Origin: Macrobrachium rosenbergii
Lineage: Eukaryota; Arthropoda; Malacostraca; Decapoda; Palaemonidae
Direction of reading: 5' to 3'
DNA: 64,000 nt
NCBI RefSeq assembly: GCF_040412425.1
Contig: NC_089767.1
Location: forward strand, 43,133,009-43,197,008
Position numbers and translations under genes: made by a program. Under the pieces are notes generated by a model, which saw nothing but the letters and a program-made list of their open reading frames with translations, was not told where the DNA came from and made no database searches. Below, one piece after another: positions 35,601-48,972 of this stretch (position 1 is the first letter of the stretch; each line of letters opens with the position of its first letter).

Positions 35601-35886
35601 CACTTGAAGCCCCGTTTTCTCAACACTTCCAAAATCTGTGGAACCGAGTATTTCCAGCATTACAAAGCTTTGCCGATCTCTCCTCAAAATCCATTAATTA
35701 AAATCTTTCAGATCTTTTTCTTGAACATCATTAATTAAAGCTTTCCAATTACTTTGAAGAAAAAACTTTCGTTCATTAGTTTTTTTTTTTATTTTTTAAA
35801 CACTTGACAATTAAAGACTCTCGTCTCTTCCAAATGAGAAGTACCTTTCCTCGTTTCGATACTTGCACTGAATTAAAACAGTTTTT
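35601..35886. other. Spacer between inverted arrays
   Basis: About 286 bp of unique DNA (CACTTGAAGCCCCG to AATTAAAACAG) with no repeat unit. It would form the loop of the inverted pair. Confidence 0.7.
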
Positions 35887-36335
35887 ATTTTATTTCAAGA
35901 ATTGCATTTTTATTTTATTTTAACAAATGCATTTTTATTTTATTTTAAGAATTGCGTTCTTATTCTATTTTAAGAATTGCATTTTACTGTATTTCAAGAA
36001 TTGCATTTTCATTTTATTTTAAGAAATGCATTTTTATTTTATTTCAAGAGTTCCATTTTTTTCTATTTCAAGAATTGCATTTTTAGTTTATTTATTAAAG
36101 ATTTGCATTATTATTTTATTTTAAGAATTGCATTACTTTATTTTAAGAATTGTATTATTATTTTATTTTAAGGACTGCATTATTGTTTTATTTTACGAAT
36201 TACATTCTTATTTTATTTTAAGAATTGTACTTATATTGTATTTTAAAAATTACATTCTTATTTTAAGAATTGCATTTTTATTTTATTTCAAGAATTGCAT
36301 TTTTATTTTATTTTAAGAATTGCAATTTTATTTTG
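35887..36335 (-). repeat. Array F, inverted: AAGAATTGCATTTTTATTTT units
   Basis: About 18 units, the reverse complement of the 34978-35600 unit. The last unit joins directly to a family A copy. Confidence 0.9.
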
Positions 36336-36946
36336 TAGTTTTCTGTAAAATAAAACTATTCTGCCCTAAAAAGGAAGACTGCAGTATCTACAAAAATACA
36401 GAACTGAGAAAAATGGTAGATACTGCAGTTTTCCCTTGCCTTACTACTGATTTTGCAGATACTGCAAATGGGACCCCATAAATATGACACTGAAGGATCA
36501 TTCTGAAACTGCAGTAACTTGTGTATTAGTGTTTCACGAGCCCAATAGGTGGCATATCTCAATTTGGAAAATTTTGCAGATACTGCAGTTTTCCATTCTA
36601 GGGCAGCACTGAGATGGCTATTTGTCTGTCCGTCCACACCTTTTCTGTCCGCACTTTTTTCTGTTCGCACTTTTTCTGTCCGCCCTCAGATCTTAAAAAC
36701 TACTGTGGCTAGAGAGCTGCAAATTGGTATGTTGATCATCCACCCTCCAATCGTCAATCATACCAAATTGCAGCCCTCTAGCCTCAATAGTTTTTATTTT
36801 ATCAAGGTTAAATTAGCCATGATCGTACGTCTGGCAATGCTATAGGACAGGCCACCACCGGCCCTTGGCTGAAAGCTTCATGGGCCGCGGCCCATACAGC
36901 ATTATACGCTGTACAGAAAACGCGATTCGGCGCATTTTTTGCTTGT
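36336..36946 (-). repeat. Family A copy 7, interrupted by a family C MITE
   Basis: Starts with the closing hairpin TAGTTTTCTGTAAAAT, is broken at 36361-36606, and resumes at GAGATGGCTATTTGTCTGTC. It continues through the long hairpin to the left end at 36946. The left arm is the short form (no internal 47-nt hairpin). Confidence 0.85.
36361..36606 (+). mobile_element. Family C MITE, copy 3, nested
   Basis: Complete 246-bp copy: CTGCCCTAAAAAGGAAGACT ... TTTTCCATTCTAGGGCAG. The uninterrupted site is known from the family A copy at 40691 (AAAACTATTGAGATGG). The flanks here are ACTATT and CACTGAG, so a target duplication of about 3-4 bp may exist but is blurred. Confidence 0.85.
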
Positions 36947-37140
36947 TTGATTGTTTAAAAAAAAAATTTGCTAAATAATTTCCTTTCAAAATTATTATTA
37001 TTAACATGATTTTTCAGCAGATAAACCCTCTTCATATAAAACAAGCCCGCCAAATTTCATTCGATTAATGTATGTATATGTGTGGGTGTTTTGTGTATGT
37101 GCATGACCTTACTAAAAATAGACACACACAGACACACATA

Positions 37141-37290
<150 letters not shown>

Positions 37291-38070
37291 ACACACATAT
37301 ATATGTATATGTGTATGTGTGTTTGTATATGTGGGTGTTTTGTGCGTGTGAACGACCTCTCTATAAACAGCACGCACACAAACACACCTATTTTTTTGTT
37401 TCATGAATTTGTCTCGTGAGCCAATTTTCCCCCTAATAACTTTTGCCTTGGAAGATATGCGCCTGGTTTTTTCAAACTTTCGAAGTAATGACATGGGCGG
37501 CTAATTTGGAAGCATTTTTTTCAATGGAGTTTTTTCAAAGTTCAGAATTCATTTAGCCCAGACTGTGCTAAACCAGGCGATCATCGTTACGAAAGCCTTC
37601 CTTACGCTGAGATGCATATTTATTTATTTGTCATCTGGTTCTTGGTTTGAGTAAATAGCCACAATTATGTAGATGAGAGATTGTATTTTTTTTACGTTTT
37701 TTGTATTTGGAAAACTAGTGTCTCATTTACATTACTGTGGCCTTTTACTCATTATTTCCGGTCACTGTATAGTGATGCGCCATAGATATTCTTGGTATAA
37801 TCATTTTTAGAAGATAGGTGTCTCCGTGAAGAATATTTTGCCTCTTCCATGATCGATATTACAGAAAAACAACTGGATATATTTACTGCCTTTAGTACTA
37901 CACAACTCCCACCAAACAACTTCAACAACAAAAATAATAATTTTGAAAAAAAAAACACTTAGAATAATGTTATTAATATTAATAAGGCGATTAACAATAA
38001 CTGATAAACAAAACCCTTCAGCGACGGCAAACCTCAGCCAAGGCTGAAAAACCCACCTATTGAATTGAAT
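37291..38070. other. Unique non-coding DNA
   Basis: GTGGGTGTTTTGTG(C/T)(A/G)TGTG near 37082 and 37332 is a short repeat on both sides of the TA tract. Otherwise nothing. Confidence 0.45.
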
Positions 38071-38335
38071 TGAATATAGAAATTAGACCAAGGGCCAAGC
38101 ACTGGGACCTATGAGGTCATTCAGCGCTCAAACGGAAATTGACAGCAAAAGGTTTGAAAGGTGTAACAGGAGGAAAACCTCAAAGCAGTTGCGCTATGAA
38201 TCAATTGTTAGGAGAGGGTGGAGGGTAAGATGGAAGAAAGAGAATATGAAAGGAGGTACAATAAAAGGATCGAAAGGGGTTGCAGCTAGGGGCCACCCCA
38301 TGAGGTACACTGACGGCACTAACCCCCTACGGGGG
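38071..38335 (-). repeat. Family B copy 8
   Basis: Both ends are present. A deletion joins GCAGCTAGGGGCC directly to ACCCCATGAGGT, removing half of the hairpin. The tail side shows TTGAATTGAATTGAATATAG. Confidence 0.85.
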
Positions 38336-38426
38336 GAAAAACCCACCAAGCAAACGGTTCCTTCTTGACAAAAATATATTCTTGTCTCCTAAAAAAAACA
38401 TACTCTCTGAATGCCAGTCACGAGGC

Positions 38427-38806
38427 CAAGTGAAAAATGCGCCGAAGTTTCTTCGGCGCAATCGAGTTTTCTGTACAGCGTATAAGGCTGTATGAAACGC
38501 TCAAGCACGGCCCATGAAACCCTCAGCCGCGCTCCATGAAACTCTCAGCCACGGCCCGGTGGTGGCCTGTGTTGTTGGTACCTATAGCGATTGCCAGACG
38601 CACGATCATGGCTAACTTTAACCTTAAATAAAATAAAAATTGCTGAGGCTAGAGGGCTGCAATTTCGCATGGTTGATGACTGGAGGGTGGATGATCAGCA
38701 TACCATTTTGCAGCCCTCTAGCCTCAGTAGTTTTTAAGATCTGGGGGCGGACAGAAAAAGTGCGGAAGGACAAGACAAATAATTTTCTTTCACAGAAAAC
38801 TAAAAA
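38427..38806 (+). repeat. Family A copy 8, short left arm
   Basis: Left arm lacks the internal 47-nt hairpin. A CCATGAAAC...CTCAGCC segment is repeated about three times (38500-38555). The long hairpin is intact (38645-38735). Confidence 0.8.
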
Positions 38807-39029
38807 CTGACAAACAAATCGAGAAAAAAAAATTGGTGGAGGAAACTTATAATAACAAAAAGAGTAAAAATTTATAAAGGACATAGAAAGAGCGAAAATC
38901 CTTCCGTATTTTTAACCTTGGAAGAAATTCTATGGGAAATACCAAAAGAAAATATATATTGCCTATGGACACTCTACAGCACACACATATTATTAAAAAT
39001 AAGTAGGTAGGAAGAAGAATTGTTTTGTG

Positions 39030-39030
39030 T

Positions 39031-39102
<72 letters not shown>

Positions 39103-39141
39103 ACAACACAGGAAGGTAGGAAGAAATAATGTGTGTGTGTG

Positions 39142-39198
<57 letters not shown>

Positions 39199-39266
39199 AC
39201 TACACAGGAAGGTAGGAAGAAATAGTGTGTTTGTGTATGAGAGAGCGAGGTAGGAAGAAATATAAT

Positions 39267-39340
<74 letters not shown>
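39030..39340 (+). repeat. Composite array: (GA)n plus spacer, 4 units
   Basis: Spacer ACACAGGAAGGTAGGAAGAA followed by ATA(A)T(A)GTGTG lies between GA tracts at 39032, 39145 and 39279. One unit (39239-39250) has almost lost its GA tract. Confidence 0.9.
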
Positions 39341-40690
<1,350 letters not shown>

Positions 40691-40949
40691 TAGTCTTCTG
40701 TATAAGAAAACTATTGAGATGGCTTTGTCTGTCCGTCCGCACTTTTTCTGTCCGCCCTCAGATCTTAAAAACTACTGAGGCTAGAGGGCTGCAAATTGGT
40801 ATGTTGATCCTCCACCCTCCAGTCATCAAGCATACCAAATTGCAGCCCTCTAGCCTCAGTAGTTTTTATTTTATTTAAGGTTAAAGTTAGCCATCGTGGT
40901 GGGTCTGGCAACGCTACAGGACAGGCCACCACCGGGCCGTGGCTGAAAG
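40691..40949 (-). repeat. Family A copy 9, left arm missing
   Basis: Keeps the closing hairpin (TAGTCTTCTGTATAAGAAAA) and long hairpin, and stops at GGGCCGTGGCTGAAAG. It provides the uninterrupted site for the nested insertion at 36361. Confidence 0.85.
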
Positions 40950-42216
40950 AAAACTCATCCCATCAGCTTCACCTCTATCTTGAAGGCACTGTCTCTTCCT
41001 GGAAATTGAGGACCTTCGTTTCTAATGCCACTCCCGTCCTATCTAACCAGCAATGCCTATGAATATTATTCATCATCCTATCTTCTCCCAGTCTTTCCAC
41101 ACGACCAAACCATCAGAATCTTTTCACTACTTCTGTTTATCTCCAAAAATTTTCACCGTTATTTTCTTCCTACGCCACATGTACGACGCAAACAATCGAT
41201 CTGAACAGCTCCAACCTTTCTCGATCATTAGCCTTAACAACCGATTTTCCGAGTCTTAAAATAAGACACACAATCCACAGTAGTATCCAATCTGGCCAGC
41301 AATTAGGAACAATAATTACAATTACAAGGTTGTTTGGGGTCTAAGTTCTACGCAGAAGAGCGTGGTGTTGTTCAAGTTCTTCTGAACTTTTCCGTAAAAC
41401 TCAGGAACGAACAAATACTAAAAAGATATGTGGAAGGGCAAATTGTGTGTGTTTGTATGTGCGTGTCGAGTTGGTTAAGGGGGGAAGTTTTATGGAACAA
41501 ATCTTATTTTTCATCCCTTCACAAAGACACGAAAATAAAAGGGGTCACCTTCCCTTTGTTTAAAAGATATCACACGATTTAAGACTTGCTCATTCGGACT
41601 GTAAGGGCCACAGCTCCATTACTTAATGGGCTATTTACTTCTTTATTCTATTCCTTTGTCTTGTGGTTCTCTCGCCATCTCTTCTCCTTCTTCTTCGTCT
41701 TCTTCTTCTTCTTCTTCTTCTTCTTCTTCTACTGTAAACGCAGGTATTTTTCGGGTCAGGTATGAGTACTTGTCGTGCAAGGCGAGACTAGACTATTTTC
41801 GTAAGGCTGACACGGTTTTCGTGGAGCGATGGCTCACGGACAGGAAAGGCAAGAGTACTTCCTTTTACTCTCTCTATTTCTTGAAAACCTCCTATTTCTT
41901 GAAAACGTCCTCTATAATATTAAATCCCTCACATACCTTATTACCTGATGTCTCCATAATGAATCTTGAACACTGATTCAAAACAGATGACTCTGGTGCA
42001 ACTGTCACTCTTATATTGAATAATTTTAGTAGTCCTTTTCTTACTTTCGTTGCCATTGTTTTATTTTTTTTTCAGTCACCTTGTTTTATCTCTCTTAAAT
42101 TTAATTGTTTTAGTAATAACTTTCTTACTTTCGGTGCCACTGTTCTATTTTTTTAATCACCTTGTTTTATCTCTGTGAAAGCAGCTCTGATGACGTTTTC
42201 CAAGGTTCCTTTGCCT
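40950..42216. other. Mostly unique DNA
   Basis: (TTC)n at 41690-41731. TAGTAGTCCTTTTCTTACTTTCGTT-like text recurs about 85 bp later (42035, 42120) as a small tandem duplication. No gene recognised. Confidence 0.45.
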
Positions 42217-42224
42217 TGACGTCA
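42217..42224. promoter_or_regulatory. Perfect CRE octamer
   Basis: TGACGTCA; another TGACG half-site lies at 42190. No promoter context seen. Confidence 0.3.
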
Positions 42225-42232
42225 CACCTTTA

Positions 42233-42384
42233 CCGGGCCGTGGGGAAAGTTTCATGGCCCGCGGCTCATACAGCACTATACCGAGACCCCGAAAGATAGA
42301 TCTATTTTCGGTGGCCTTGATTATACAATGTACAGAAAACGCCATTGCGCCGAAGAAACTTCGATGCATTTTTTACTTATTTCA
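42233..42384 (-). repeat. Family A copy 10, left arm only
   Basis: Contains only the left arm with its internal hairpin (GAAAGATAGATCTATTTTCG) and terminal hairpin. This isolated arm equals the part that is inverted in the chimera at 14537. Confidence 0.85.
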
Positions 42385-42634
42385 GTTAGCAAACCATTTT
42401 AGTGGCATTATTCCAACTCCTGCTACATTTCTTGCCCAGGTACGCCCTTCGAAACTCTCCTGTTCTGTCGACGGTGAATTCCTGTGTGTTCACCTTTCTC
42501 AGTCTTAATATTTCATTGACTATTTCATTATATATTAATTACATCTTCGCCGCTCTCATTTGAAGGCCGTGTACCGTACCGTTATGTTTCTCGACCTCAC
42601 AGGATTACATTAATTTTTCATCTGGTCTCATCCA

Positions 42635-42663
42635 CACTCTCTCTCTCTCTCTCTCCTCTTTAC

Positions 42664-42694
<31 letters not shown>

Positions 42695-42711
42695 TTCATT
42701 CATATTGCATC

Positions 42712-42757
<46 letters not shown>
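42635..42757 (+). repeat. (CT)n tracts with (CAT)n-like spacer
   Basis: CT at 42638-42655 and 42713-42757; spacer has CATCATCAT-type repeats. Confidence 0.9.
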
Positions 42758-42759
<2 letters not shown>

Positions 42760-42816
42760 CCTTTACCGCCGACCTCTTCATATTTCACATAACTTATTCA
42801 GGATTTTTCTACAAAG

Positions 42817-42861
42817 AAGAAGAAGAAGAAGAAGAAGAAGAAGAAGAAGAAGAAGAAGAAG

Positions 42862-42891
<30 letters not shown>
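42817..42891 (+). repeat. (GAA)n microsatellite
   Basis: Pure AAG/GAA, 75 bp, preceded by an open frame without other support. Confidence 0.95.
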
Positions 42892-42892
<1 letters not shown>

Positions 42893-43122
42893 CCTATCCT
42901 CAGCCTCTCTCGGGAGGTCTCCTAACCTTCATCCCCCCCCCCCCGACACCCGGCCAATCCAATTCCCGGCCATTTTCTTTTCCCTCAGAACTCACTCCTT
43001 CCTGTAAACTTTTCTTCTTATGTAAGTCGGAGACAATGGTTCGTTGAGTTCATTCCAGAGCCCAGGGGTTCAGTGAACTTACGATAATATTTGTAGCGGC
43101 CGTGTAATGTTGTGTCTGCATA

Positions 43123-43177
43123 CATGCGTGTGTGTGTGTGTGTGTGTGTGTATGTAAGTGTGCATATACTGTATGTA

Positions 43178-43257
<80 letters not shown>

Positions 43258-43336
43258 ATCAATTGCATCTGTGTGTGTTTTAGGTTAAAATGCAAGGTTA
43301 TTGGCATTCTTAAATTTCAATTAAAATAAGTTATAT

Positions 43337-43382
<46 letters not shown>
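43123..43382. repeat. (TG)n and two (TA)n tracts
   Basis: TG at 43123-43150, TA at 43182-43253 and 43344-43382. TATTTTACAGG is duplicated just after. Confidence 0.9.
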
Positions 43383-43385
<3 letters not shown>

Positions 43386-44159
43386 TTACAGGTATTTTAT
43401 TATTTTACAGGCTGCAACGTACTACCAATCCCCATATTTATTCACATTTATTTATTACTGCCGTTTCTTTCTACTTTACCTGTTAAATGTTTTATGTAAG
43501 CCCAATTCCACCTCTCTCCTCTTCAAAAGTCACCGGATTTCATCTGAGGTCTTTCATTTGAGAAGCAGAACGTTATAAATATTAATAACCATATTTTGTG
43601 TACCCTCCATCACAGCCGTAAGTGTGTTACGTAAGAACGTATTAATACCTGATGTTTGGCAATGGTCCCATATTCTTGCCCAAGATACCCCGTTGGTGAT
43701 GCAATCGCCTTTCATCTAATATTACGTAGCTACTTCTAGTTTCTTCTCAAGGAATTAAAAGGAGAATTAATTAAAGGATAGGTTGCTTGACGGAGCAATT
43801 TAGATGTCATAATCCTGAGATGAGAAAATGGAGGAATTTTGTCTCCTAAAATGTAGAATAATTTAGTGTTACAAAAATTAATTTTTAAGTTACTTGGAAA
43901 ATTATTGATTTTTCTCACCTACAGCTTTAAACCAAGAAAATAATTTAAGTTATCAAAAATGCTTTGATCATCCGGCCATCCGATAATATGAAAATCTAAA
44001 AGTAATTCTGGGGTCGTTATAAAAAAAAGGGGGGGAAATTAGTTTCACTCTGTTTTCCAAAATAAAACTTCAAAAAATACTATATTACACGATTTCGTCT
44101 TCTTTAATACGAATCCTGCAACTAAGAATGAAGACAACGATATTCAACGTAATTAGTTA
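43383..44159. other. Unique AT-rich DNA
   Basis: Nothing recognised. Confidence 0.4.
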
Positions 44160-44655
44160 AGAGATAAGTAAAAAATCGCATAAAACAAGCCCTACAGTAC
44201 ATTCACTGACATTGTGGTAAGACCATCTGTGAAAACAATCAGAAACCGTGGGAATCAAAGTATATTAAAAAAAATGCAAAAAAGAAATAGGAACTTGAAA
44301 CTCAAAAAACCGAAAATAGATGGATAATACTCCCCTAAAATCGTAATCTCCCTCCCACCCCTATACACCTACCAACCCTTCCCACCAAGAGACAAGTAAA
44401 ATCACATAAAACAAACCGTATATTCACTGACATTGTGGAAAGACCAATTGTAAAAACAAGTAGAAACTACGGTAGCAAAAGTATTTTATTCAAAAAATTA
44501 AAAAAATTAAATTTTGAAACTCAAAAAAAAGCGAAAATGGATGGATAAGAAAAAGCAAAGTTATAAAACATACCCCTTAATACTCTCCGGAAATATTTTC
44601 TCCTAAAATCGTACTCTCCTTTCCACCCCTATACACCTACCACCCTTTCCCCCCC
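44160..44655 (+). repeat. Tandem duplication, units of about 230 and 265 bp
   Basis: AGAGA(T/C)AAGTAAAA, TTCACTGACATTGTGG, TGAAACTCAAAAAA, CCTAAAATCGTA and CACCCCTATACACCTACCA occur in the same order in 44160-44388 and 44389-44655. Copy 2 has an extra stretch of about 35 bp after GGATGGATAA. Confidence 0.85.
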
Positions 44656-45807
44656 ATCCCCTCCCCTCAACCTACCCCGTCTCACCCCTCCCCCCCTTCG
44701 TAATTCCATCTGTTGCTCGACCTAAATCATAACCTGTTTATTTACGAGCATGAAACCCACGGCGATGGGCTTCATTACAAAATGAATATCCATCATGGCG
44801 ATCGAGCTCATCCCAATGCCGCAATGGTATCATACATCAAAATATTTACTTATTTTTGCTTTTTTTTATGCAGTCATGATTGAGCTCGATTGAGCAGATC
44901 GAGCCTTCCGTGGGAGAGCCTTCGGGAGAATTTGAAACTTCAAAACCTCTGTCATCTCGAGGTTACTTATGAGAATTCTTTGCCTTCCTCTGTATTCCCT
45001 CAATCGTTTCCCCTTTTTCCAACCTTAAAACATGTTCTAAACATTATTTGTTTCTTATCTTTTATTATTTTTATTTTCAATCTTATTTGCTTTTTATTTA
45101 CTTTTTATTTTATATTTACTTTTTATTTATTTTTATTTATGTCAACTTGTTGCATACACATGACTGACAGGTTGAAAACAAGTCTACGACAGTGTATGGA
45201 AAACGAACCTTTGGCAAATCCTGAAGCACTGGTTAGAATTACATGTCGGTGACATGTATCCAACATGTTTGTGGTGTGTGCGATAAGTTGCCGACATGTT
45301 GATAACATGTTCTCTGTATTACAGAAGCACCCTATCAAGTATGAAAAGTATTCTGAATGTCATCTATTATGAACTGCGTCTGTTGAGACGCTGCCTGAGA
45401 CGGAAAACGATTTCATATGGGAATGGGAACCTTTTTTTAACAGGCCAAGCTTCCCTAAAGGGCCTTACTGATGTTTGTTTCATTTTCCACCGGGTCTCTG
45501 AAATATTTATCAGGCAAATACAGAAGTTCATATATGCTCCAATAACTGTTATGTAAGTCAAGTTCTGGTTGCTTCATCCCGGCTACAAGTTTGGTAACGA
45601 AGTTTTCTGAGCTGGTTGAAATTCAGCCAAAGGTTTAAAAAAAATTTTATTTGGAAACAAAAACAAATTCAACGCAGGTTCTATATTGCTTTGTTTTTTG
45701 TTTGTGTATGCGAGCCTAAATGATTTTATAATGCGTCCTTCATCTCGAATTCGTTGCCCAATTCTTTATTTCTTCTTCGTCATCTTGTTTTGATTTACGA
45801 TCTTACG
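44656..45807. other. Unique DNA, some open frames
   Basis: C-run region 44645-44700. A + frame of 120 codons (44890-45252) has a hydrophobic centre derived from (TTTTAT) text; not called. ACATGT-type motifs recur at 45240-45310. Confidence 0.4.
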
Positions 45808-45950
45808 GGATTTAGGCTGTCAAGCAGAGAGCTGGGACCAAATCAAGCACTGGGGGGACTTTCGGCCATTCAGCTCTTAAGATAGTGAAAAGCAGGAAAT
45901 GGAGTGTGGTTGGACAGCAAAATAGGGAGACCCAGATAATAATGATAAAG
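45808..45950 (-). repeat. Family B' copy 2
   Basis: GATTTAGGCTGTCAAGC, GCACTGGGGG, ACTTTCGGCCATTCAG and TGGTTGGACAGCAAAATAGG match the minus strand of 27203-27482 in order. The head (TTAGGC, GCTGGGACC, CATTCAGC) is shared with family B. Confidence 0.5.
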
Positions 45951-46098
45951 AGCAACTACCTAAAAAAAAAAAAAAAAAGAAAGGGAATTGGGAGAAAAAA
46001 AGTTCTTATAAAATTAACCTATAACAACCTGCTGTCCTTGCGTCTTAAACTTGACAATACTAGAGATGGGACTCGCTCTTTTAATTGAGTAATAGCTT

Positions 46099-46380
46099 GA
46101 ATATAGAATTTAGGCCAAAGGCCAAGCACTGGGACCTATGAGGTCATTCAGCGCTGAAACCGAAATTGGCAGTAAAAGGTTTGAAAGGTGTAACAGGAGG
46201 AAAACCTCAAAGCAGTTGCACTATGAATCAACTGTTAGGAGAGGGTGGAAAGTAAGATGGAAGAAAGAGAATATGAAAGGAGCTACAGTTAAAGGAATGA
46301 AAGGGGTTGCAGCTAAGAGCCTTAAGTAATGCCTACAGTGCATCTCATGAGGTGCATTGATGGCACTAACCCCCTACGGA
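46099..46380 (-). repeat. Family B copy 9 (full length)
   Basis: Close to consensus; hairpin CAGTGCATCTCATGAGGTGC with one mismatch pair. A short deletion removes GGGGCCGAAGGGACGCTG. Confidence 0.85.
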
Positions 46381-47637
46381 GTTGTACAGTATTAAGCCAT
46401 AACAAGACATGACATTTATGGCTTTATAGGTCAATACTGAGAAGTTTTGAATAAAATATAGCCTACAGAGGCGACTGTCTTTTTTATTTGGTTGGCCAAA
46501 TCAATGTTTTATCAGTTTTGCTCCGTAATCGACTTTCTCTTCACGTTCTCACATCCATCATTCAATTTCTGCCAGCTGCTCCCATCGATATTTCTCTCTG
46601 TAACACTCAAATTTTAGGGCGCCATTAAAAAAAAAACCTCACGCCAATCATTTTTTTGAAAAGAAATCCCTCAAAAGAAAAAAAAAATCTCCACTTTTAA
46701 GGAGTCTTGTTCTCATAATCAGCTTCGTTTTGAAATCGGGATTAGCTTTCAACCTTTCCCCGGGACCAATCATCTTGTTGTTAAATCAGAATTAACAGTA
46801 ATCATTTCTCGCTCCGACGAATTTCGTTTCGGATAATGATTCTCAGTCATAATTTCCTTTTCCTTATACCAAATACTGGGCTTTGTTATTTTTATTTTTC
46901 TAAGTGATTACAAACTTCTTTAACCGTAACACTCCTTTTTCTTTCTTTTTTTTATAATGGTTACCAGCCATCCCAAGTTTATACACAATGGTTGTTTACT
47001 ATCGTTTCCTGCGCCAATCACAATGATGTTCGCCTCCCGGAAGTAGCTACGACTGCTTCCGTCTAACACTGATAATAATTGGTAAGGACCAAAAGCTTTT
47101 CAATAAAGATCCAGGAATAATGGCTGGCCCTTTTTTCCACGTAGCTCGAATTCAGGTTACTCAATGTTGGGATTACAGTGAAGATACAAAAAGACGCTAA
47201 TGAACTTAATGATATAACCCCTTATCTAACTAACTGATCAACTTAATCAATATTCACTATCTCGTCATCTATTTTCTCAGTCACTAACGTCACTAATAGC
47301 TAAATCATTACAGTTACAGCATTTATCAATGTCATCTCTCAGGTTTCAATCATATATTCTGTATTACCTTATATATTCTGTATCGCAATATTATTGTCTA
47401 CAATCCTTCAACAGGAAAATCTTCTTAATCATCATCTGTGAAAATTACCATCTGACCAAAACGAAGTCAAATCTTGATAACTCCAAGTTTAAGGTTTTCT
47501 CTGCGCCTCTTAGGTAACATAATTATTATAATAGTTTTACTACCTGGAAATTAGACATTTCCTTATCTTTAAAAGCAAGCAAATTTCTATTTGTTCATCT
47601 TGAGAGTAAAAGAGTTTTCTTTGTACATCACAAAAAG
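46381..47637. other. Unique AT-rich DNA
   Basis: Nothing recognised. Confidence 0.4.
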
Positions 47638-48045
47638 AACAAGTAAAAAATGCGCCGAAGTTTCTTCAGCGCAATCGAGTTTTCTGTACATCATATAATC
47701 AAGGCCACCGAAAATAGATCTGTCTTTCGGTGGTCTTGGGATAATGCTGTTTGAGCCACGGACCATGAAGCTTTAACCATGGCCCGGTGGTGGCCTGGTC
47801 TATATCGTTACCAGAAGCACGATTATGGCTAACTTTAACCTAAATAAAATAAAACTACAGAGGCTAGAGGGCTGCAATTTGGTATGTTTGATGACTGGAG
47901 GGTGGATGATCAACATACCAATTTGCAGCCCTCTAGCCTCAGTAGTTTTTAAGATCTGAGGGCGGACAGAACAAGTGCTGACAGAAAAAACTGCGGACGG
48001 ACAGACAAAGCCGGCACAACAGTTTTCTTTTCAGAAAGCTAAAAC
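47638..48045 (+). repeat. Family A copy 11 (full length)
   Basis: All hairpins intact; long arms at about 47857-47950. Closest to consensus together with copy 5. Confidence 0.85.
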
Positions 48046-48158
48046 CAAACCTTGTCTTGATATTCTTAAATGACTTTTTGGCCGTAACTACATATTCTGG
48101 GCGCCTCAACATGCAAGGCATACAAACTCTTACATCTGATACCTTTCCCGTTTCTACG

Positions 48159-48190
<32 letters not shown>

Positions 48191-48551
48191 CTTCAAAGTC
48201 ACGTAGTGCTTCCGGAGCCGGGGGGGCGGGGGGGGGGGGGAGGGAGGCTTCAAGAAGGAAGACAGGGCGGGCGCAAAACGCGAAAAATAACGGAGGAAAA
48301 ATAAAACAAAAAAAAAGAGGAAAAAAAAAGTCCGAAAGGCAAGGGAGGAAGACAAACGCGAAAAGTCCAAAGTCCACGGAAAGTGCATAATGTTTCCGCG
48401 AGGAAATTGCGGTAAGCACGAAAAATACAAACGCAAGAGGGAATAATTCTCCTTCTCCGGCTGTTTCATTATAATCCTCTTCGACACTCCCCGCCCCAGA
48501 AAAATGGGGCGTTTCTGCTCGAATCTACGGAAAGAAGTTACACAATCAGCC
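48046..48551. other. Unique DNA with G-run
   Basis: (CT)n at 48160-48186 and GGGGGGCGGGGG... at 48220-48247 (quadruplex-prone). No gene recognised. Confidence 0.45.
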
Positions 48552-48560
48552 CAGAGAGAG

Positions 48561-48612
<52 letters not shown>
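48552..48612 (+). repeat. (GA)n microsatellite
   Basis: GA of about 60 bp. Confidence 0.95.
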
Positions 48613-48616
<4 letters not shown>

Positions 48617-48972
48617 TCGACTTCCTTGTGCAATATCAACCTAATTCCAAAACGAAAAACAATATTTCTAGTGTTTATCCTGGACGTTCATTATTCTCTC
48701 ATTTTCACGCTTTATTTTTCCCCCCCCCCCTCCCTGCGTAAAATTTTCCTGGTTTTTGTTAACATTTCCTCGTTAAATACAAACAGAGGATAAATGTTAT
48801 TACAGGGAAGACGGATATCCTTTTTTGTGACCCCTCACTCGCGCCAGATATTTTTCAGACGGGACGTGACGTAATCACTGGAAAACTCACGCTGAAGAAT
48901 CATTGTTATGCCTGGTCATATGCATCCTTTTGTACATGAAAAGTACCCAGTGACGATTATACCCACTTAGCA
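48613..48972. other. Unique DNA
   Basis: C-run at 48720-48732; ACGTGACGTAATCAC at about 48863 is CRE-like. No gene recognised. Confidence 0.4.

Noticed and set aside
36549..36845. 98-codon frame
   Set aside because: It lies wholly across the family C and family A repeats.
44890..45252. 120-codon frame with hydrophobic centre
   Set aside because: The hydrophobic part is repeated TTTTATTT text; flanks are not recognised and no splice context is seen.
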